NCBI GenBank assembly: GCA_947576095.1
Contig: CANPPW010000005.1
Location: forward strand, 1 to 54,122
Source: an uncultured Mycoplasmatota bacterium
GTDB lineage: Bacteria > Bacillota_I > Bacilli_A > RF39 > UBA660
DNA: 54,122 nucleotides
Direction of reading: 5' to 3'
Part shown: in pieces, positions 27,090 through 38,838 of the stretch
Layout of the letters: every line of letters begins with the position of its first letter
Position numbering within the stretch: position 1 is the stretch's first letter
The notes under the pieces: generated by a model
The model's input: the letters and a program-made list of their open reading frames with translations, nothing else
Databases searched by the model: none
Told to the model about the DNA's origin: nothing
Translations under genes and position numbers: made by a program

Positions 27090-29165
27090 TTAATGATTTC
27101 CACCATTTTTCTTAATAATTTCTTCTGCTATATTTTTAGGTGTTTCTTCATAATGATCAAATACCATTGTAAAATTACCTCTACCTTGTGTATTTGAACG
27201 AAGACTTGTTGCATATCCAAACATTTCTGCAAGAGGTACCATTGCATCAATTGCAAGGGCATTTCCTCTTGATTCTTGTCCAAGTGGACGTCCTCTTCTT
27301 GAAGTAATATCACCCATAACATTTCCTAAATATTCATCTGGTACAATTACTTGTACTTTCATAATTGGTTCTAATAAAACTGGTTTACATTTATTTTTAG
27401 CTTCCTTTAAAGCCATTGAAGCCGCAATTTTATATGCCATTTCAGATGAATCCACGTCATGATAAGACCCATCATAAAGAGTAGCCTTTATATCTACCAT
27501 AGGATATCCAGCAAGAACACCTGTTTTCATAGCCTCTTGAAGTCCTTTATCTGTAACAGGAATGTATTCTCTTGGAACAACACCACCTACAACAGCATCC
27601 ACAAATTCGTACCCTTTATCTGGATTTGGTTCAAACTTAATCCATACATGTCCATACTGTCCACGTCCACCTGATTGTTTAATATATTTTCCTTCACATT
27701 CAGCTGTCATTGTAAGTGTTTCACGATAAGATACTTGTGGTTGTCCGATATTTGCTTCTACACCAAATTCTCTTTTTAAACGATCTACAATAATATCAAG
27801 ATGAAGCTCACCCATACCAGCAATGATTGTTTGCCCAGTTTCATGATTGGTACTTGCTCTAAATGTTGGATCTTCCTCAGAAAGTTTCTGAAGTGCAAGT
27901 CCCATTTTATCTTGATCTGCTTTTGATTTTGGTTCTACAGCAAGCTCAATAACTGGTTCTGGAAATTCCATAGATTCTAGAATTACCTCATGTTTTTCAT
28001 CACATAAAGTGTCTCCTGTTGTTGTATTTTTAAGACCTACAGCTGCCGCTATATCTCCTGCGAATACCTCAGAGATTTCGGTTCTATTATTTGCGTGCAT
28101 TTGCAAAATACGTCCAACTCTCTCTTTTTGACCTTTTGTTGCATTCATTACATAAGAACCACTGCTTAAATGGCCTGAATAAACTCTAAAAAATGTAAGT
28201 TTACCTACAAATGGATCTGTCATAACTTTAAATGCAAGAGCACTAAATGGTTCTGCATCTGATGGATGTCGATCTATTTCTTTTCCATTCTTATCTGTAC
28301 CTTTGATCGCTTCAATATCAGTTGGAGCTGGCATATAATCGATTACCGCATCCAAAAGTAATTTTACACCTTTATTTCCAAGTGCATCTGCACATAAAAC
28401 TGGGAAAAATTCAACAGCAAGTGTTCCTTTTCTGATTGCTCCTTTAATCTCTTCAACAGTGAGTTCTTCACCTTCAAGATATTTATTCATAAGGTCATCA
28501 TCAAATTCAACCACAGTTTCAATTAAATCGTTACGTTTTTCTTCTACAAGATCAACTAACTCAGCTGGAATATCAATAATCTCAGCATTTTCCTCTGCTC
28601 CACCATCATATTGATAAGCTTTACGTGTAAGAAGATCAATAATACCAGTAAATTCATCTCCTGAACCGATTGGCCATTCAATTGGTTTAGCTACTACACC
28701 AAGACGATCTTTAATTGTACTTAAACTAAATTCAAAATCAGCACCCATTTTACCCATTTTATTACAACAAATCATACGAGGTACTTTAAATTCAGTTGCT
28801 TGTCTCCATACTGTTTCTGTTTGTGGTTCTACACCAGCCTGGGCATCCAACAAAGCTACAGAGCCATCTAATACACGAAGACTACGAGATACTTCAACTG
28901 TAAAATCCACATGCCCTGGGGTATCAATAATATTAAGTCTATGATCTTTCCAAAAAGCTGTTGTTGCAGCTGAAGTAATTGTAATACCACGTTCTTTTTC
29001 TTGTGCCATCCAGTCCATTTGTGATTCTCCATCATGAGTTTCACCAATTTTATGAATTTTATGTGTATGGAATAAAATACGCTCTGTTGTAGTGGTTTTT
29101 CCTGCATCAATATGCGCCATTATTCCAAAGTTACGAGTATTCTCTAAACTATATTCACGAGCCAT
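27090..29165 (-). CDS. fusA: elongation factor G, with altered G4 and G5 motifs
   Basis: 691 residues, the length and domain order of bacterial EF-G: G domain with [15 protein letters not shown] (G1), [12 protein letters not shown] (G2), DTPGHVDFT (G3), then domains II-V with [11 protein letters not shown] and [16 protein letters not shown]. The ribosomal translocase. Two guanine-recognition motifs are odd. The G4 motif, normally NKMD, reads NKMG (Gly at 138, codon GGT at 28752-28754). The G5 motif, normally GSA, reads ADA (Asp at 260, codon GAT at 28386-28388). Position in the str operon shows this is the housekeeping copy. AAAGGAAAAACT precedes the ATG. Confidence 0.96.
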   Translation of the reverse strand: MAREYSLENTRNFGIMAHIDAGKTTTTERILFHTHKIHKIGETHDGESQMDWMAQEKERGITITSAATTAFWKDHRLNIIDTPGHVDFTVEVSRSLRVLDGSVALLDAQAGVEPQTETVWRQATEFKVPRMICCNKMGKMGADFEFSLSTIKDRLGVVAKPIEWPIGSGDEFTGIIDLLTRKAYQYDGGAEENAEIIDIPAELVDLVEEKRNDLIETVVEFDDDLMNKYLEGEELTVEEIKGAIRKGTLAVEFFPVLCADALGNKGVKLLLDAVIDYMPAPTDIEAIKGTDKNGKEIDRHPSDAEPFSALAFKVMTDPFVGKLTFFRVYSGHLSSGSYVMNATKGQKERVGRILQMHANNRTEISEVFAGDIAAAVGLKNTTTGDTLCDEKHEVILESMEFPEPVIELAVEPKSKADQDKMGLALQKLSEEDPTFRASTNHETGQTIIAGMGELHLDIIVDRLKREFGVEANIGQPQVSYRETLTMTAECEGKYIKQSGGRGQYGHVWIKFEPNPDKGYEFVDAVVGGVVPREYIPVTDKGLQEAMKTGVLAGYPMVDIKATLYDGSYHDVDSSEMAYKIAASMALKEAKNKCKPVLLEPIMKVQVIVPDEYLGNVMGDITSRRGRPLGQESRGNALAIDAMVPLAEMFGYATSLRSNTQGRGNFTMVFDHYEETPKNIAEEIIKKNGGNH

Positions 29166-29181
29166 AGTTTTTCCTTTCTAA

Positions 29182-29667
<486 letters not shown>

Positions 29668-29672
29668 CTATA

Positions 29673-30092
29673 TTATTTTGATTCTTTTGGTTTCTTAGTA
29701 CCATATTTTGATCTACCTTGTCTTCTTTTATCAATTCCAGCAGTATCTAAAGTACCACGAATAATATGATAACGAACACCGATAAGGTCCTTTACACGTC
29801 CACCTCTAATTAAAACAACACTATGTTCTTGTAAATTGTGTCCCTCTCCAGGAATATAAGCAGTTACTTCCATTCCATTAGAAAGTCTTACACGAGCATA
29901 TTTACGAAGAGCTGAGTTTGGCTTTTTAGGGGTCATTGTTCCAACACGAGTACATACGCCACGTTTTTGTGGTGAATTTAAATGTGTTGCTCTCTTTTCA
30001 CGACTATTATATCCAATTTCTAGAGCAGGTGACTTACTTTTTCTTTTCTTATTTTGTCTACCTTTTCTAACTAATTGTTGCATAGTTGGCAT
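29673..30092 (-). CDS. rpsL: 30S ribosomal protein S12
   Basis: 139 residues from the ATG at 30092 ([15 protein letters not shown]), placed by AAAGGATGATAAG. The decoding loop [11 protein letters not shown] is intact. The second loop reads [13 protein letters not shown]: the nearly invariant proline of KDLPG is replaced by Ile at residue 104 (codon ATC at 29781-29783). This is the B. subtilis P104 / E. coli P90 position where substitutions give streptomycin resistance or dependence. The Asp that is methylthiolated in other bacteria is kept. Confidence 0.97.
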   Translation of the reverse strand: MPTMQQLVRKGRQNKKRKSKSPALEIGYNSREKRATHLNSPQKRGVCTRVGTMTPKKPNSALRKYARVRLSNGMEVTAYIPGEGHNLQEHSVVLIRGGRVKDLIGVRYHIIRGTLDTAGIDKRRQGRSKYGTKKPKESK

Positions 30093-30139
30093 CTTATCAT
30101 CCTTTCTAATCCACACACCCAGGTGTTTCATTTTTATTT

Positions 30140-30174
30140 TTAATTAAAGATTTACCGAAGTAAACCTTAATTAA
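30140..30174 (-). promoter_or_regulatory. UUCG-capped hairpin in the str operon leader
   Basis: TTAATTAAGGTTTAC and GTAAATCTTTAATTAA pair over about 15 bp with a C(UUCG)G tetraloop, one of the most stable RNA loops. It lies between the promoter and rpsL. A second small inverted repeat ACACC/GGTGT follows at about 30116-30128. Likely regulatory or protective. Confidence 0.6.
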
Positions 30175-30184
30175 ATGCGATAAT

Positions 30185-30214
30185 AATATATCACTTTATA
30201 GCATATGTTGTCAA
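30185..30214 (-). promoter_or_regulatory. promoter of the str operon
   Basis: TTGACA (30209-30214), 18-base spacer and TATATT (30185-30190) on the minus strand, about 95 bases before rpsL. Confidence 0.7.
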
Positions 30215-30266
30215 GTCTATTTATATAACTTTCCCCACTTCTATGACGATTATCACATATTTATAT

Positions 30267-30680
30267 CTATTGTTTTGTCTCATAGTTTTTTCCACATTTT
30301 ATATATGGATTATAAGAATATGCCCGATCTTTTTTCTCAAACTGAACATATCCATCACATTTTTGGTTCAAATCACGAGGATCATAGATTTTGATAAATA
30401 ATCCTGCATTGTTTAAAGTTTCCATCTCTATCTTTTCAGCATTGGGCATATTATTAGACTGATACTTCTGCATCATGTATTTTGTTGCAGCTGCCATTAA
30501 ATCTTCTTCCATATCCTCATATGTATATGTTACATCTTGTCTAAAAGATTCATTTGGTTTCATTGTATCCTCAAGACGTTTAAAATTTTCCTGAAATAAA
30601 ACAGTTGATAAAATCAAGGCAAATCCAATCACACCTAGGTATAATAATAATTCATTTAAAGTAAATCCCTTATGATCCAT
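30267..30680 (-). CDS. prepilin-like protein with N-terminal methylation motif
   Basis: 137 residues. The start MDHKGFTLNELLLYLGVIGF is a type IV prepilin/pseudopilin leader: a short basic leader, cleavage after Gly 5, Phe-Thr-Leu, Glu five residues on, and a long hydrophobic helix. The rest is a soluble head with two Cys (QKCDG and IKCGK) that could form a disulfide. No prepilin peptidase or pilus assembly gene is in the window. It begins ten bases after the NrtR-like gene and is probably cotranscribed with it. Confidence 0.8.
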   Translation of the reverse strand: MDHKGFTLNELLLYLGVIGFALILSTVLFQENFKRLEDTMKPNESFRQDVTYTYEDMEEDLMAAATKYMMQKYQSNNMPNAEKIEMETLNNAGLFIKIYDPRDLNQKCDGYVQFEKKDRAYSYNPYIKCGKNYETKQ

Positions 30681-30689
30681 AAATCCTCC

Positions 30690-31352
30690 TTAAAATAATC
30701 GCCTTACATCTGCATTATCCTTAAATTGATAAAGTTTTGCAGGTCTTCCATTTTTTATTTCATTTTTAAAACCTGTATCTTCTATTATATCAAGTCCTAA
30801 AATTTTTTTTCGGAAATTTCTACGATCTAGCAAATGTCCTTCGATTTGCTCACAAATAGATTGCATTTCGGGTAATGTAAAATCGCTTGGAAATAGTAAT
30901 TTTAAAATACTCGATGTTTTTAGCTTTTGCTTTAAATAATCAATCATAGAATCAATTACTTCCTCATGATTGTATCCTAATTTAGGAAAGGAATCTATAC
31001 TAAACCACTCACTCTCCACCATTTCAGGTTCCCTTCTTTTATAAGTGGCTGTAACATTATCTACTAGCGCAAGTGTGCTAACATGGACAACTTTCTCAGA
31101 CAGTGATTCTTCCTTATCTTCAAAAGCTTTAAATGTCTCTGTATATACATCACCAAGCCCTACATATTCGGTTAATAATGTATACGTATTTTTTTCAAAT
31201 GTTTCATCATAGGAAAGTCCTTTACTTGGTAATATCCAATATCCTTTATAAGGTTCCCCACTTTTTTTTATAAGAAGTATTTTTATCTTTCCTTTATCTA
31301 TTGTAAATAATCCTAATATCATCTTAATTTTAAAAGCATCTGCATCCTTCAT
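30690..31352 (-). CDS. NrtR-like transcription regulator: degenerate Nudix domain plus winged helix
   Basis: 220 residues. The N-terminal two-thirds has Nudix fold features (ILLIKKSGEPYKGYWILPSKGL), but the Nudix box, which should read GX5EX7REUXEEXGU, is GLSYDETFEKNTYTLLTEYVGL: the REXXEE metal ligands are replaced by TLLTEY, so hydrolysis is unlikely. The C-terminal part (about 150-218), with LPSDFTLPEMQ-like start, LLDRRNFRKKIL and GRPAKLYQFK, matches the winged-helix domain of NrtR, in which a dead Nudix domain senses an ADP-ribose-type metabolite. A perfect palindrome lies over its own promoter, pointing to autoregulation. Confidence 0.8.
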   Translation of the reverse strand: MKDADAFKIKMILGLFTIDKGKIKILLIKKSGEPYKGYWILPSKGLSYDETFEKNTYTLLTEYVGLGDVYTETFKAFEDKEESLSEKVVHVSTLALVDNVTATYKRREPEMVESEWFSIDSFPKLGYNHEEVIDSMIDYLKQKLKTSSILKLLFPSDFTLPEMQSICEQIEGHLLDRRNFRKKILGLDIIEDTGFKNEIKNGRPAKLYQFKDNADVRRLF

Positions 31353-31387
31353 AGTATCTCGCTCCTTTGCGTTGATAAGACACCATT

Positions 31388-31415
31388 ATTATAACAATAT
31401 TTTTGGTTTTGTCAA
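31388..31415 (-). promoter_or_regulatory. consensus promoter of the NrtR-like gene
   Basis: TTGACA (31410-31415), 16-base spacer and TATAAT (31388-31393) on the minus strand, both boxes perfect. It is placed to drive the regulator and the prepilin-like gene. Confidence 0.85.
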
Positions 31416-31426
31416 ATTTGACAAAA
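31407..31426. promoter_or_regulatory. 20-bp perfect palindrome overlapping the -35 box
   Basis: TTTTGTCAAATTTGACAAAA is its own reverse complement, and its right half contains the -35 hexamer of the NrtR-like gene. Size and position fit a dimeric repressor operator. I see no second copy in the window. Confidence 0.65.
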
Positions 31427-31457
31427 AAAAGGTAGACTTTTAAAATCTATCCTTTTT
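31423..31457 (-). terminator. terminator after rpoC
   Basis: AAAAAGG-A-TAGA pairs with TCTACCTTTTT with one bulged base, followed by eight T; it lies five bases after the rpoC stop and directly beside the palindrome. Confidence 0.7.
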
Positions 31458-31462
31458 ATATT

Positions 31463-34400
31463 TTAATCCATTAAGGCATCTTCTAGTGTTTCTAATGGTT
31501 CTACATCAGTTAAATTAGATTCAAGATCATATTCTGCCTCTTTGTATTGTCTACTACCAGTACCTGCAGGAATAATCTTACCAATAATAACATTTTCCTT
31601 AAGTCCTGTCAAATGATCTACTTTTCCATGGATAGCTGCATCTGTCAAAATTCTTGTAGTTTCTTGGAAAGATGCTGCCGATAAGAATGAATCTGTTTCT
31701 AATGATGCTTTGGTAATCCCTAAAAGTACAGGTCTTCCTGTGGCAGGTCTTTTACCATTTAAAATTAATTCCTTATTAATATCTGTGAAATCTAACATAT
31801 TTACCATGGTTCCTGGTAAGAAGTAAGAATCTCCACTACCTACAATTTTGATTCTTGAAATCATACGTTTCGCTATAATTTCAACGTGTTTATCAGAAAT
31901 ATCAACACCTTGTGAACGATATACACCTTGAATTTCTAGTAGGATATATTGCTGTACTGTAATTGGATCTGTTACAACTAAAAGTTCTTTTGGGCTAATA
32001 GCACCATGTGTAAGCCTTTGACCTGCAATTACATCATCACCCTTTTCAACAGCGAGTTTCGCACCATAGTTTGATGTATGTTCTTTCATTTCAGCTTCAT
32101 TTTTAACTGTAATGGTAATTTTACCAGAATCCTCTTTAATATCTACAACTTTACCTGTGATATCAGAGATAGTTGCCTTTCCTTTAGGATTTCTAGCTTC
32201 AAACAATTCTTGAACACGTGGAAGACCTTGTGTAATGTCATCACCACCTGCAACACCACCTGTATTAAAGTTTCGCATAGTAAGCTGTGTACCTGGTTCT
32301 CCAATTGACTGTGCAGCCATAATACCTACAGCTTCGCCAAGTTCAACGATTTGTCCTGTTGCAAGATTTCTTCCATAACATTTACGACAAACTCCTTGAT
32401 GGGTTTTACAAGTTAATACTGTACGAATTGGTACTTTTGTAATACCTGCATCAATGATTTTTTCTGCTAGAGCTTCTGTTATATAAGTATTTCTCTCTGC
32501 AAGAATTTCCTTTGTTTCTGGGTGAATAATATTTTTGTTTGTATATCTACCAATAATACGATCTTCTAAAGATTCTATTGTGGTTCCATCTTTTGGATTG
32601 ATGAATGCTTCTACTAAAACGCCCTGTTCAGTATGACAATCATCTTCTTTTACAATAATATCCTGTGCCACATCGACAAGTCTTCTTGTTAAATATCCAG
32701 CATCTGCTGTTTTTAGTGCTGTATCAACAGCCCCTTTACGAGCACCATGAGTAGATAAGAAAAACTCTGAAATACTAACACCTTCACTAAAGTTTGATAC
32801 AACAGGGATCTCTACTTGTCCACCACTTGGTTTAGAGAATAATCCACGCATTCCTGCAAGTTGTGTATAAGAACTTAAATCACCACGAGCCTTAGAACGA
32901 ATCATCATTGAAATTGGGTTTTCTGTATCTGTTTTTAAGATTTGTTCTAATTTAGATGTAATTTGATCTTTTGTACCTTGCCAAATTGAAATAACACTAT
33001 TATATCTTTCTTCTTCTGTAATCAAACCACGTTTATATTGTTTATTAATCGTATCAACTTTATTTTGACTTTCTTCCAGTAAAGTAGATTTTTCTTCACA
33101 TTCTTTAATATCTGTAATAGAAATAGAAATACCAGATATCGTTGAATATTTAAATCCTAAATCCTTTAGTTTATCAAGCATAACAGATGTCTCTGTTGTT
33201 TGATATCTTTTATAAATTTGGGCAATTAATTTTGTTAAAACACCTTTATTAAACGGATCTGCAAGTTCCATTTTTTGAATAGACTCTTTGATATTCTCTC
33301 CTCTGTTAATAAAGTATTTTGCTGGTGTGATTTTTTCGATATTTTCACTTGAACCATCATTGATATACTGAAAAGTATCTGGGAAAATTTCATTAAAAAT
33401 AAGTTTTCCTGGTGTTGTTACCAAATATTTATCGTGGTAAGAATCTGGAAAAATTTTATACTTAAAGCTTTTTACTGGAATGGCAATTCGAGTATGAAGT
33501 GTTACTTCCCTTCTTTCATATGCCATTAAAGCTTCGTTAGCGTTTTTAAAGACTCTTCCCTCACCTTTTAAATCTTTCTTTTCAATGGTAATATAGTAGT
33601 TTCCCAGAACCATATCTTGACCAGGTGTAACTATTGGCTTTCCATCAGATGGTTTCAAAATATTATTGGCACCTAACATTAAGATTCTCGCTTCTGCTTT
33701 TGCTTCTTCAGTAATTGGAACATGTACAGCCATCTGATCTCCATCAAAATCTGCATTAAACGCCGCACACACAAGTGGATGCAGACGAATTGCTCTACCA
33801 CCAATTAATTTTGGTTCAAATGCCTGTATTCCAAGTCTATGAAGTGTTGGAGCACGGTTTAACATAACTGGATGTTCTTTTATTTTTTCTTCAACAACAT
33901 CCCAAACCCTAGGATCTTGATTCTCAATCATTTTCTTTGCAGCTTTTATGTTTGAAGCGATTTCTTTTGATACAAGACCATTGATAACATGTGGTTTAAA
34001 TAATTCCAATGCCATTTCTTTTGGAATACCACATTCATACATTTTTAAATTTGGTCCTACAACAATAACTGAACGGCCTGAATAATCTACACGTTTACCA
34101 AGTAAGTTTTGACGAAAACGTCCTTGTTTTCCTTTTAACATACTAGAAAGTGATTTAAGTGGTCTATTTCCTGCTCCTGTAATATTTCTTCCACGTCTAC
34201 CATTATCAAAAAGAGCATCTACAGCTTCCTGAAGCATACGTTTTTCATTTTGAATAATGATAGAAGGAGCCCCTAAATCCATTAATTTTTTCAAACGGTT
34301 GTTACGATTAATAACTCTTCTATATAAATCATTTAAATCAGAAGTAGCAAATCTTCCACCATCTAATTGAATCATTGGTCGAAGTTCTGGGGGAATAACA

Positions 34401-35101
34401 GGAAGTGCATCTAAAATCATCCATTCTGGTCTATTTCCAGATTCTAAGAAAGCACTTAATACATCCAAACGTTTAATTAAACGAACACGTTTTTGACTAG
34501 TTGTATCCTTTATTTCTTCAATTTCTTCTTTAATTTCTTTTACTTCATTTTCAATATTAACTTCCTTAAGAAGCTCTTTTATCGCTTCTGCACCCATACC
34601 TACTCTAAAAGTATTGCCATATTTTTCATAGTAAGCTCTATATTCTTTATCACTAATTGTCTGCTTTTTCTCAAGTGGGGCTGGTCCTGGATCTAGAACA
34701 ACATAGGATACAAAATATAGTACCTCTTCTAAATCACGTGGCGACATATCAAGGGTAAGTCCCATACGAGATGGAATTCCCTTAAAAAACCAAATATGGG
34801 AAACAGGGGTTGCAAGTTCAATATGTCCCATACGTTCACGTCTAACTTTCGCACGTGTAACCTCTACACCACAACGATCACAAACGATATTTTTATAACG
34901 CAAACGTTTATACTTTCCGCAAGCACATTCAAAATCTTTAGTAGGTCCGAAGATTTTTTCACAGAAAAGTCCATCTCGCTCTGGTCTTAGCGTTCTATAA
35001 TTAATTGTTTCTGCTTTTTTTACTTCTCCATAAGACCACTGTCTAATTCGCTCTGGAGAGGCGATTGCGATTCTAAGTCCATTAAAATCATTTACATTCA
35101 T
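31463..35101 (-). CDS. rpoC: RNA polymerase beta-prime subunit
   Basis: 1212 residues. First zinc site [20 protein letters not shown] (about 60-80), the catalytic loop [12 protein letters not shown] (Asp triad near 452), bridge-helix region [20 protein letters not shown], second zinc site [13 protein letters not shown], and the C-terminal [20 protein letters not shown]. Translation is coupled to rpoB: the rpoB stop and the rpoC start overlap as TAATG, with GAGGAGGATGAAGA inside the rpoB tail as ribosome site. The Firmicutes form without the large E. coli insertion. Confidence 0.98.
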   Translation of the reverse strand: MNVNDFNGLRIAIASPERIRQWSYGEVKKAETINYRTLRPERDGLFCEKIFGPTKDFECACGKYKRLRYKNIVCDRCGVEVTRAKVRRERMGHIELATPVSHIWFFKGIPSRMGLTLDMSPRDLEEVLYFVSYVVLDPGPAPLEKKQTISDKEYRAYYEKYGNTFRVGMGAEAIKELLKEVNIENEVKEIKEEIEEIKDTTSQKRVRLIKRLDVLSAFLESGNRPEWMILDALPVIPPELRPMIQLDGGRFATSDLNDLYRRVINRNNRLKKLMDLGAPSIIIQNEKRMLQEAVDALFDNGRRGRNITGAGNRPLKSLSSMLKGKQGRFRQNLLGKRVDYSGRSVIVVGPNLKMYECGIPKEMALELFKPHVINGLVSKEIASNIKAAKKMIENQDPRVWDVVEEKIKEHPVMLNRAPTLHRLGIQAFEPKLIGGRAIRLHPLVCAAFNADFDGDQMAVHVPITEEAKAEARILMLGANNILKPSDGKPIVTPGQDMVLGNYYITIEKKDLKGEGRVFKNANEALMAYERREVTLHTRIAIPVKSFKYKIFPDSYHDKYLVTTPGKLIFNEIFPDTFQYINDGSSENIEKITPAKYFINRGENIKESIQKMELADPFNKGVLTKLIAQIYKRYQTTETSVMLDKLKDLGFKYSTISGISISITDIKECEEKSTLLEESQNKVDTINKQYKRGLITEEERYNSVISIWQGTKDQITSKLEQILKTDTENPISMMIRSKARGDLSSYTQLAGMRGLFSKPSGGQVEIPVVSNFSEGVSISEFFLSTHGARKGAVDTALKTADAGYLTRRLVDVAQDIIVKEDDCHTEQGVLVEAFINPKDGTTIESLEDRIIGRYTNKNIIHPETKEILAERNTYITEALAEKIIDAGITKVPIRTVLTCKTHQGVCRKCYGRNLATGQIVELGEAVGIMAAQSIGEPGTQLTMRNFNTGGVAGGDDITQGLPRVQELFEARNPKGKATISDITGKVVDIKEDSGKITITVKNEAEMKEHTSNYGAKLAVEKGDDVIAGQRLTHGAISPKELLVVTDPITVQQYILLEIQGVYRSQGVDISDKHVEIIAKRMISRIKIVGSGDSYFLPGTMVNMLDFTDINKELILNGKRPATGRPVLLGITKASLETDSFLSAASFQETTRILTDAAIHGKVDHLTGLKENVIIGKIIPAGTGSRQYKEAEYDLESNLTDVEPLETLEDALMD

Positions 35102-38100
35102 TAATCTTCATCCTCCTCTTCCATGAAATCTTCTTCTATATTACCATCAAATTTATCATCCTCAAATGTGTCTTCCATATTTTCAAATGCATCCTCTTCT
35201 TCTTCTTTAGAAACTGGATCTTCTGCATTAGCAACAGCTTCTGCCGCACTCTCCATAACACCTAATTCCAATGATTTTTCAAACTCTTCAGGTGTTAAAA
35301 ATTCATCTGATTCATTTTCCTCTAATTCCCTTAATTCTTTATATTCACCATGTTTATCTAAAACAGTAATATCAAGCCCTAAAGCTTGGAACTCTTTAAT
35401 GAGTACTCTAAAGCTTTCTGGAATTCCTGACGCTGGAATTGGTTGTCCTTTTACAAGCGCCTCATATACTTTTACACGACCTGCTACATCATCTGATTTA
35501 ATTGTCATCATTTCCTGTAAAGCATGAGCCGCACCATATGCATAAAGGGCCCAAACTTCCATTTCTCCAAATCTCTGACCTCCAAATTGTGCTTTTCCAC
35601 CTAATGGTTGTTGCGTAACTAAACTATATGGTCCTGTTGATCGAGCATGCAATTTATCATCAACCATATGATTTAGTTTAATCATATACATTACACCAAC
35701 AGAAACTTTATTATCAAAAGGTTCTCCCGTTCTTCCATCGTAAAGGGTAAATTTACCATCTTCTGGAAGGTTTGCTTCTTTTAGAGCATCAATAATTTCT
35801 GTTCTTGTTGCACCTGAGAATACTGGGGTTGCTACATGTATATTTAAATGTTTGGCTGCCATTCCTAGATGCATTTCTAAAATTTGTCCAATGTTCATAC
35901 GTGATGGAACTCCAAGAGGGTTTAAAAGAATATCTACTGGTGTACCATCTTCCATGTATGGCATATCTTCTTCAGGTAAAACAAGAGAAATAACACCTTT
36001 ATTACCATGTCGTCCAGCCATTTTATCCCCAACTGTAATTTTACGCTTTTGTGCAATATAAACTCGCACTATTTTTGAAACTCCAGCTGGAAGCTCATCT
36101 GTATCTTCTTTTGTGAAAATCTTTACATCATGAACGATTCCATCTCCACCATGAGGTACTCTAAGTGATGTATCTCTTACTTCTCTTGTTTTTTCACCAA
36201 AAATAGCATGTAATAATTTTTCTTCACTTGTTAATTCAGCCATACCTTTTGGTGTAACTTTACCTACTAAAATATCATCATCATGAACTTCTGTACCAAT
36301 TCGAATGATACCATTTTCATCTAAATTTTTACGAGCATCTTCACCAACATTAGGAATATCTCTTGTAAATTCTTCTGCACCAAGCTTTGTATCACGACAT
36401 TCAATTTGATAGTCTTCAATATGAATTGAAGTATATACATCATCTTTTACCAAACGTTCATTTAATATAACAGCATCTTCATAGTTATATCCATTATAGT
36501 TCATAAAAGCAACTGTAACATTTTTTCCGAGAGCCATTTCACCTTGTTCAGTAGAAGGACCATCAGCAATTACTTCTCCTCTTGTAATCTTATCGCCTAA
36601 TTTTACAATAGGAACTTGATGATAACAAGTACCAGCATTACTTTTCTCAAATCCATTTAAATAATAAGTATCTACACCACCCATTGTTTTTACAAGAATT
36701 TTTCTAGCATCTACATAATCGACAATACCATCTGCTTTGGCAATGATAACAGCTCCTGAATCCCTCGCTGCAATAGCTTCAATACCAGTTCCTACAATTG
36801 GGGACTCGGCCTTTAAAAGTGGAATCGCCTGACGTTGCATATTCGCACCCATCAAAGCTCTTTTTCCATCATCGTGTTCCAAGAATGGAATTCCACTTGT
36901 TGTAATAGAAACAACCTGCTGTGCAGATACATCAATATAGTCAACTTCTTCTGCCTTTACAATAATGTTTTCTCCACGATAACGTACAGGAACTCTCTCT
37001 GCTGTAATACGTCCATCTTCTTGCTGAATTGTCGCCTGTGAAATATTATATTCTAATTCTTCATCAGCTGTCATATAAACTATTTCTTCTGTTAAGACAC
37101 CCTTTTCAACCTTTCGATAAGGTGTCATTATAAATCCATATTCATTGACTCTAGCAAAACTTGCAAGAGATGTAATCAGTCCGATATTAGGTCCTTCTGG
37201 TGACTCAATTGGACAAAGTCTACCATAATGGGATGGATTTACATCACGTACATCCATTCCAGCTCGGTCTCTGGAAAGACCACCAGGTCCTAAAGATGAA
37301 AGCCTTCTTTTATTAGCAAGCTCAGCGATTGGGTTGGTTTGATCCATAAATTGTGATAACTGACTGCTACCAAAGAACTCTTTGATAGAAGCTGTAAGGG
37401 GTCTAATATTAATAAGTGTCTTAGGTGTGACTTCTGTAATTTCTTGTGTACTCATTCGATCACGAATAACTCTCTCAATACGGCTCATTCCAACTCTAAA
37501 TTGATTTTGTAAAAGTTCTCCAACTTGACGAACTCGTCTATTTGACAAATGATCAATTTCATCAAAATTTCCAATACCATCTAATAAATTTAGATAATAA
37601 GATACGGATGCATATACATCTGAAATAGTAAGTCTTTTTACATCAATACTTTGATCATTTCCAATAATTTTAGTAATTTTTTCTGGGTTTGATTTAGAAA
37701 ATATTTTAATAATTTGTACTTTATTATAAGTATCTAAATCTTCATTAACAATAACCTCTGTAACGCCATATCCTTTATCTAAAACTTCACGCAATACGTC
37801 AATATTGTCTTTTGTAATAATCGTACCTTTTTCTAAAATAATATCCTTACCATCACGAATTGTCTCTGCAAGTGTGCATCCCATAATACGATCTATTACA
37901 CCCAATTTTTTATTAAATTTGTAACGACCTACTTTTGCTAGATCATAGCGAAAAGCATCAAAAAATCTTGTAATCAATTGATTTTTAGCACTATCTAATG
38001 TAGATGGTTCTCCAGGTCTTAATTTAGAATGAATATCAATTAAAGATTCATCCAAATTCTTATTAGCGTCCTTTTCAATTGTTCTTTGAAGATATTCATC

Positions 38101-38739
38101 TTCACCATATAATGAAAGGATATCTTCATCACTAGAAAGACCTAATGCTCTAAGAAGCGTTGTAATAGGCACTTTACGCGTACGATCAATTCGCACATAT
38201 ATAATCCCTCTTGCATCTGTTTCATATTCTAACCAAGTACCTCTAGATGGAATAATTTGTGAAGTAACCATAATACGGCCATTTTTATCAATTTCTCTTC
38301 CAAAATAAACAGAAGGTGAACGAACAAGCTGTGATACAATTACCCTTTCTGCCCCATTAATAATAAATGTTCCACTTTCCGTCATAATTGGCATATCTCC
38401 AAGATAAATATCTTGTTCTTTTACCTCGCCTGTTTCCCCATTGAAAAGACGAGCCTCTACTTTTAACGGTGCAGCATAAGTTGCATATCTTTCCTTGCAC
38501 CCTTTAATTGAATATCTAGGTTCATCAAAAGAAAATTCTCCAAAATCTAATGTTAAATTTCCAGTAAAACTTTCAACTGGAAAAATATCCTCAAATACTT
38601 CTTTGATTCCAATTTCCATAAACCAGTTATAAGATTTTTTTTGGATTTCTAACAGATTCTCTAATCGAATTGCATTTTTTGTTTTTGCATAACTTCTTCT
38701 TGTACGATGATCACCATATTTTTTAACAGTATAAGCCAC
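35101..38739 (-). CDS. rpoB: RNA polymerase beta subunit, Asn at the rifampicin-site His526 position
   Basis: 1212 residues with the usual blocks: [20 protein letters not shown] near the start, [20 protein letters not shown] in the rifampicin pocket, [30 protein letters not shown] and [20 protein letters not shown]. The pocket continues [16 protein letters not shown], so the residue equal to E. coli His526 is Asn (local 476, codon AAT at 37312-37314), as in the naturally rifampicin-resistant Mollicutes. The C terminus is a long acidic tail of Glu and Asp. Own promoter at 38810-38838. Confidence 0.98.
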   Translation of the reverse strand: MAYTVKKYGDHRTRRSYAKTKNAIRLENLLEIQKKSYNWFMEIGIKEVFEDIFPVESFTGNLTLDFGEFSFDEPRYSIKGCKERYATYAAPLKVEARLFNGETGEVKEQDIYLGDMPIMTESGTFIINGAERVIVSQLVRSPSVYFGREIDKNGRIMVTSQIIPSRGTWLEYETDARGIIYVRIDRTRKVPITTLLRALGLSSDEDILSLYGEDEYLQRTIEKDANKNLDESLIDIHSKLRPGEPSTLDSAKNQLITRFFDAFRYDLAKVGRYKFNKKLGVIDRIMGCTLAETIRDGKDIILEKGTIITKDNIDVLREVLDKGYGVTEVIVNEDLDTYNKVQIIKIFSKSNPEKITKIIGNDQSIDVKRLTISDVYASVSYYLNLLDGIGNFDEIDHLSNRRVRQVGELLQNQFRVGMSRIERVIRDRMSTQEITEVTPKTLINIRPLTASIKEFFGSSQLSQFMDQTNPIAELANKRRLSSLGPGGLSRDRAGMDVRDVNPSHYGRLCPIESPEGPNIGLITSLASFARVNEYGFIMTPYRKVEKGVLTEEIVYMTADEELEYNISQATIQQEDGRITAERVPVRYRGENIIVKAEEVDYIDVSAQQVVSITTSGIPFLEHDDGKRALMGANMQRQAIPLLKAESPIVGTGIEAIAARDSGAVIIAKADGIVDYVDARKILVKTMGGVDTYYLNGFEKSNAGTCYHQVPIVKLGDKITRGEVIADGPSTEQGEMALGKNVTVAFMNYNGYNYEDAVILNERLVKDDVYTSIHIEDYQIECRDTKLGAEEFTRDIPNVGEDARKNLDENGIIRIGTEVHDDDILVGKVTPKGMAELTSEEKLLHAIFGEKTREVRDTSLRVPHGGDGIVHDVKIFTKEDTDELPAGVSKIVRVYIAQKRKITVGDKMAGRHGNKGVISLVLPEEDMPYMEDGTPVDILLNPLGVPSRMNIGQILEMHLGMAAKHLNIHVATPVFSGATRTEIIDALKEANLPEDGKFTLYDGRTGEPFDNKVSVGVMYMIKLNHMVDDKLHARSTGPYSLVTQQPLGGKAQFGGQRFGEMEVWALYAYGAAHALQEMMTIKSDDVAGRVKVYEALVKGQPIPASGIPESFRVLIKEFQALGLDITVLDKHGEYKELRELEENESDEFLTPEEFEKSLELGVMESAAEAVANAEDPVSKEEEEDAFENMEDTFEDDKFDGNIEEDFMEEEDED

Positions 38740-38809
38740 TCTTTCACCCCTATAACTATAATAACTTACGTAGACAAGGACACAAAAAAGTCCATGCCAC
38801 CACTTTACA

Positions 38810-38838
38810 ATTTTAACAAATCAGATAGAATTTGTCAA
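38810..38838 (-). promoter_or_regulatory. promoter of rpoBC
   Basis: TTGACA (38833-38838), 17-base spacer, TAAAAT (38810-38815) on the minus strand. The -35 box overlaps the end of the methyltransferase gene. A GGAC/GTCC inverted repeat follows in the leader. Confidence 0.7.

Noticed and set aside
35101-38739. RpoB and RpoC having exactly the same length (1212 residues)
   Set aside because: The sequences and domains are the usual unrelated subunits; equal length is coincidence.
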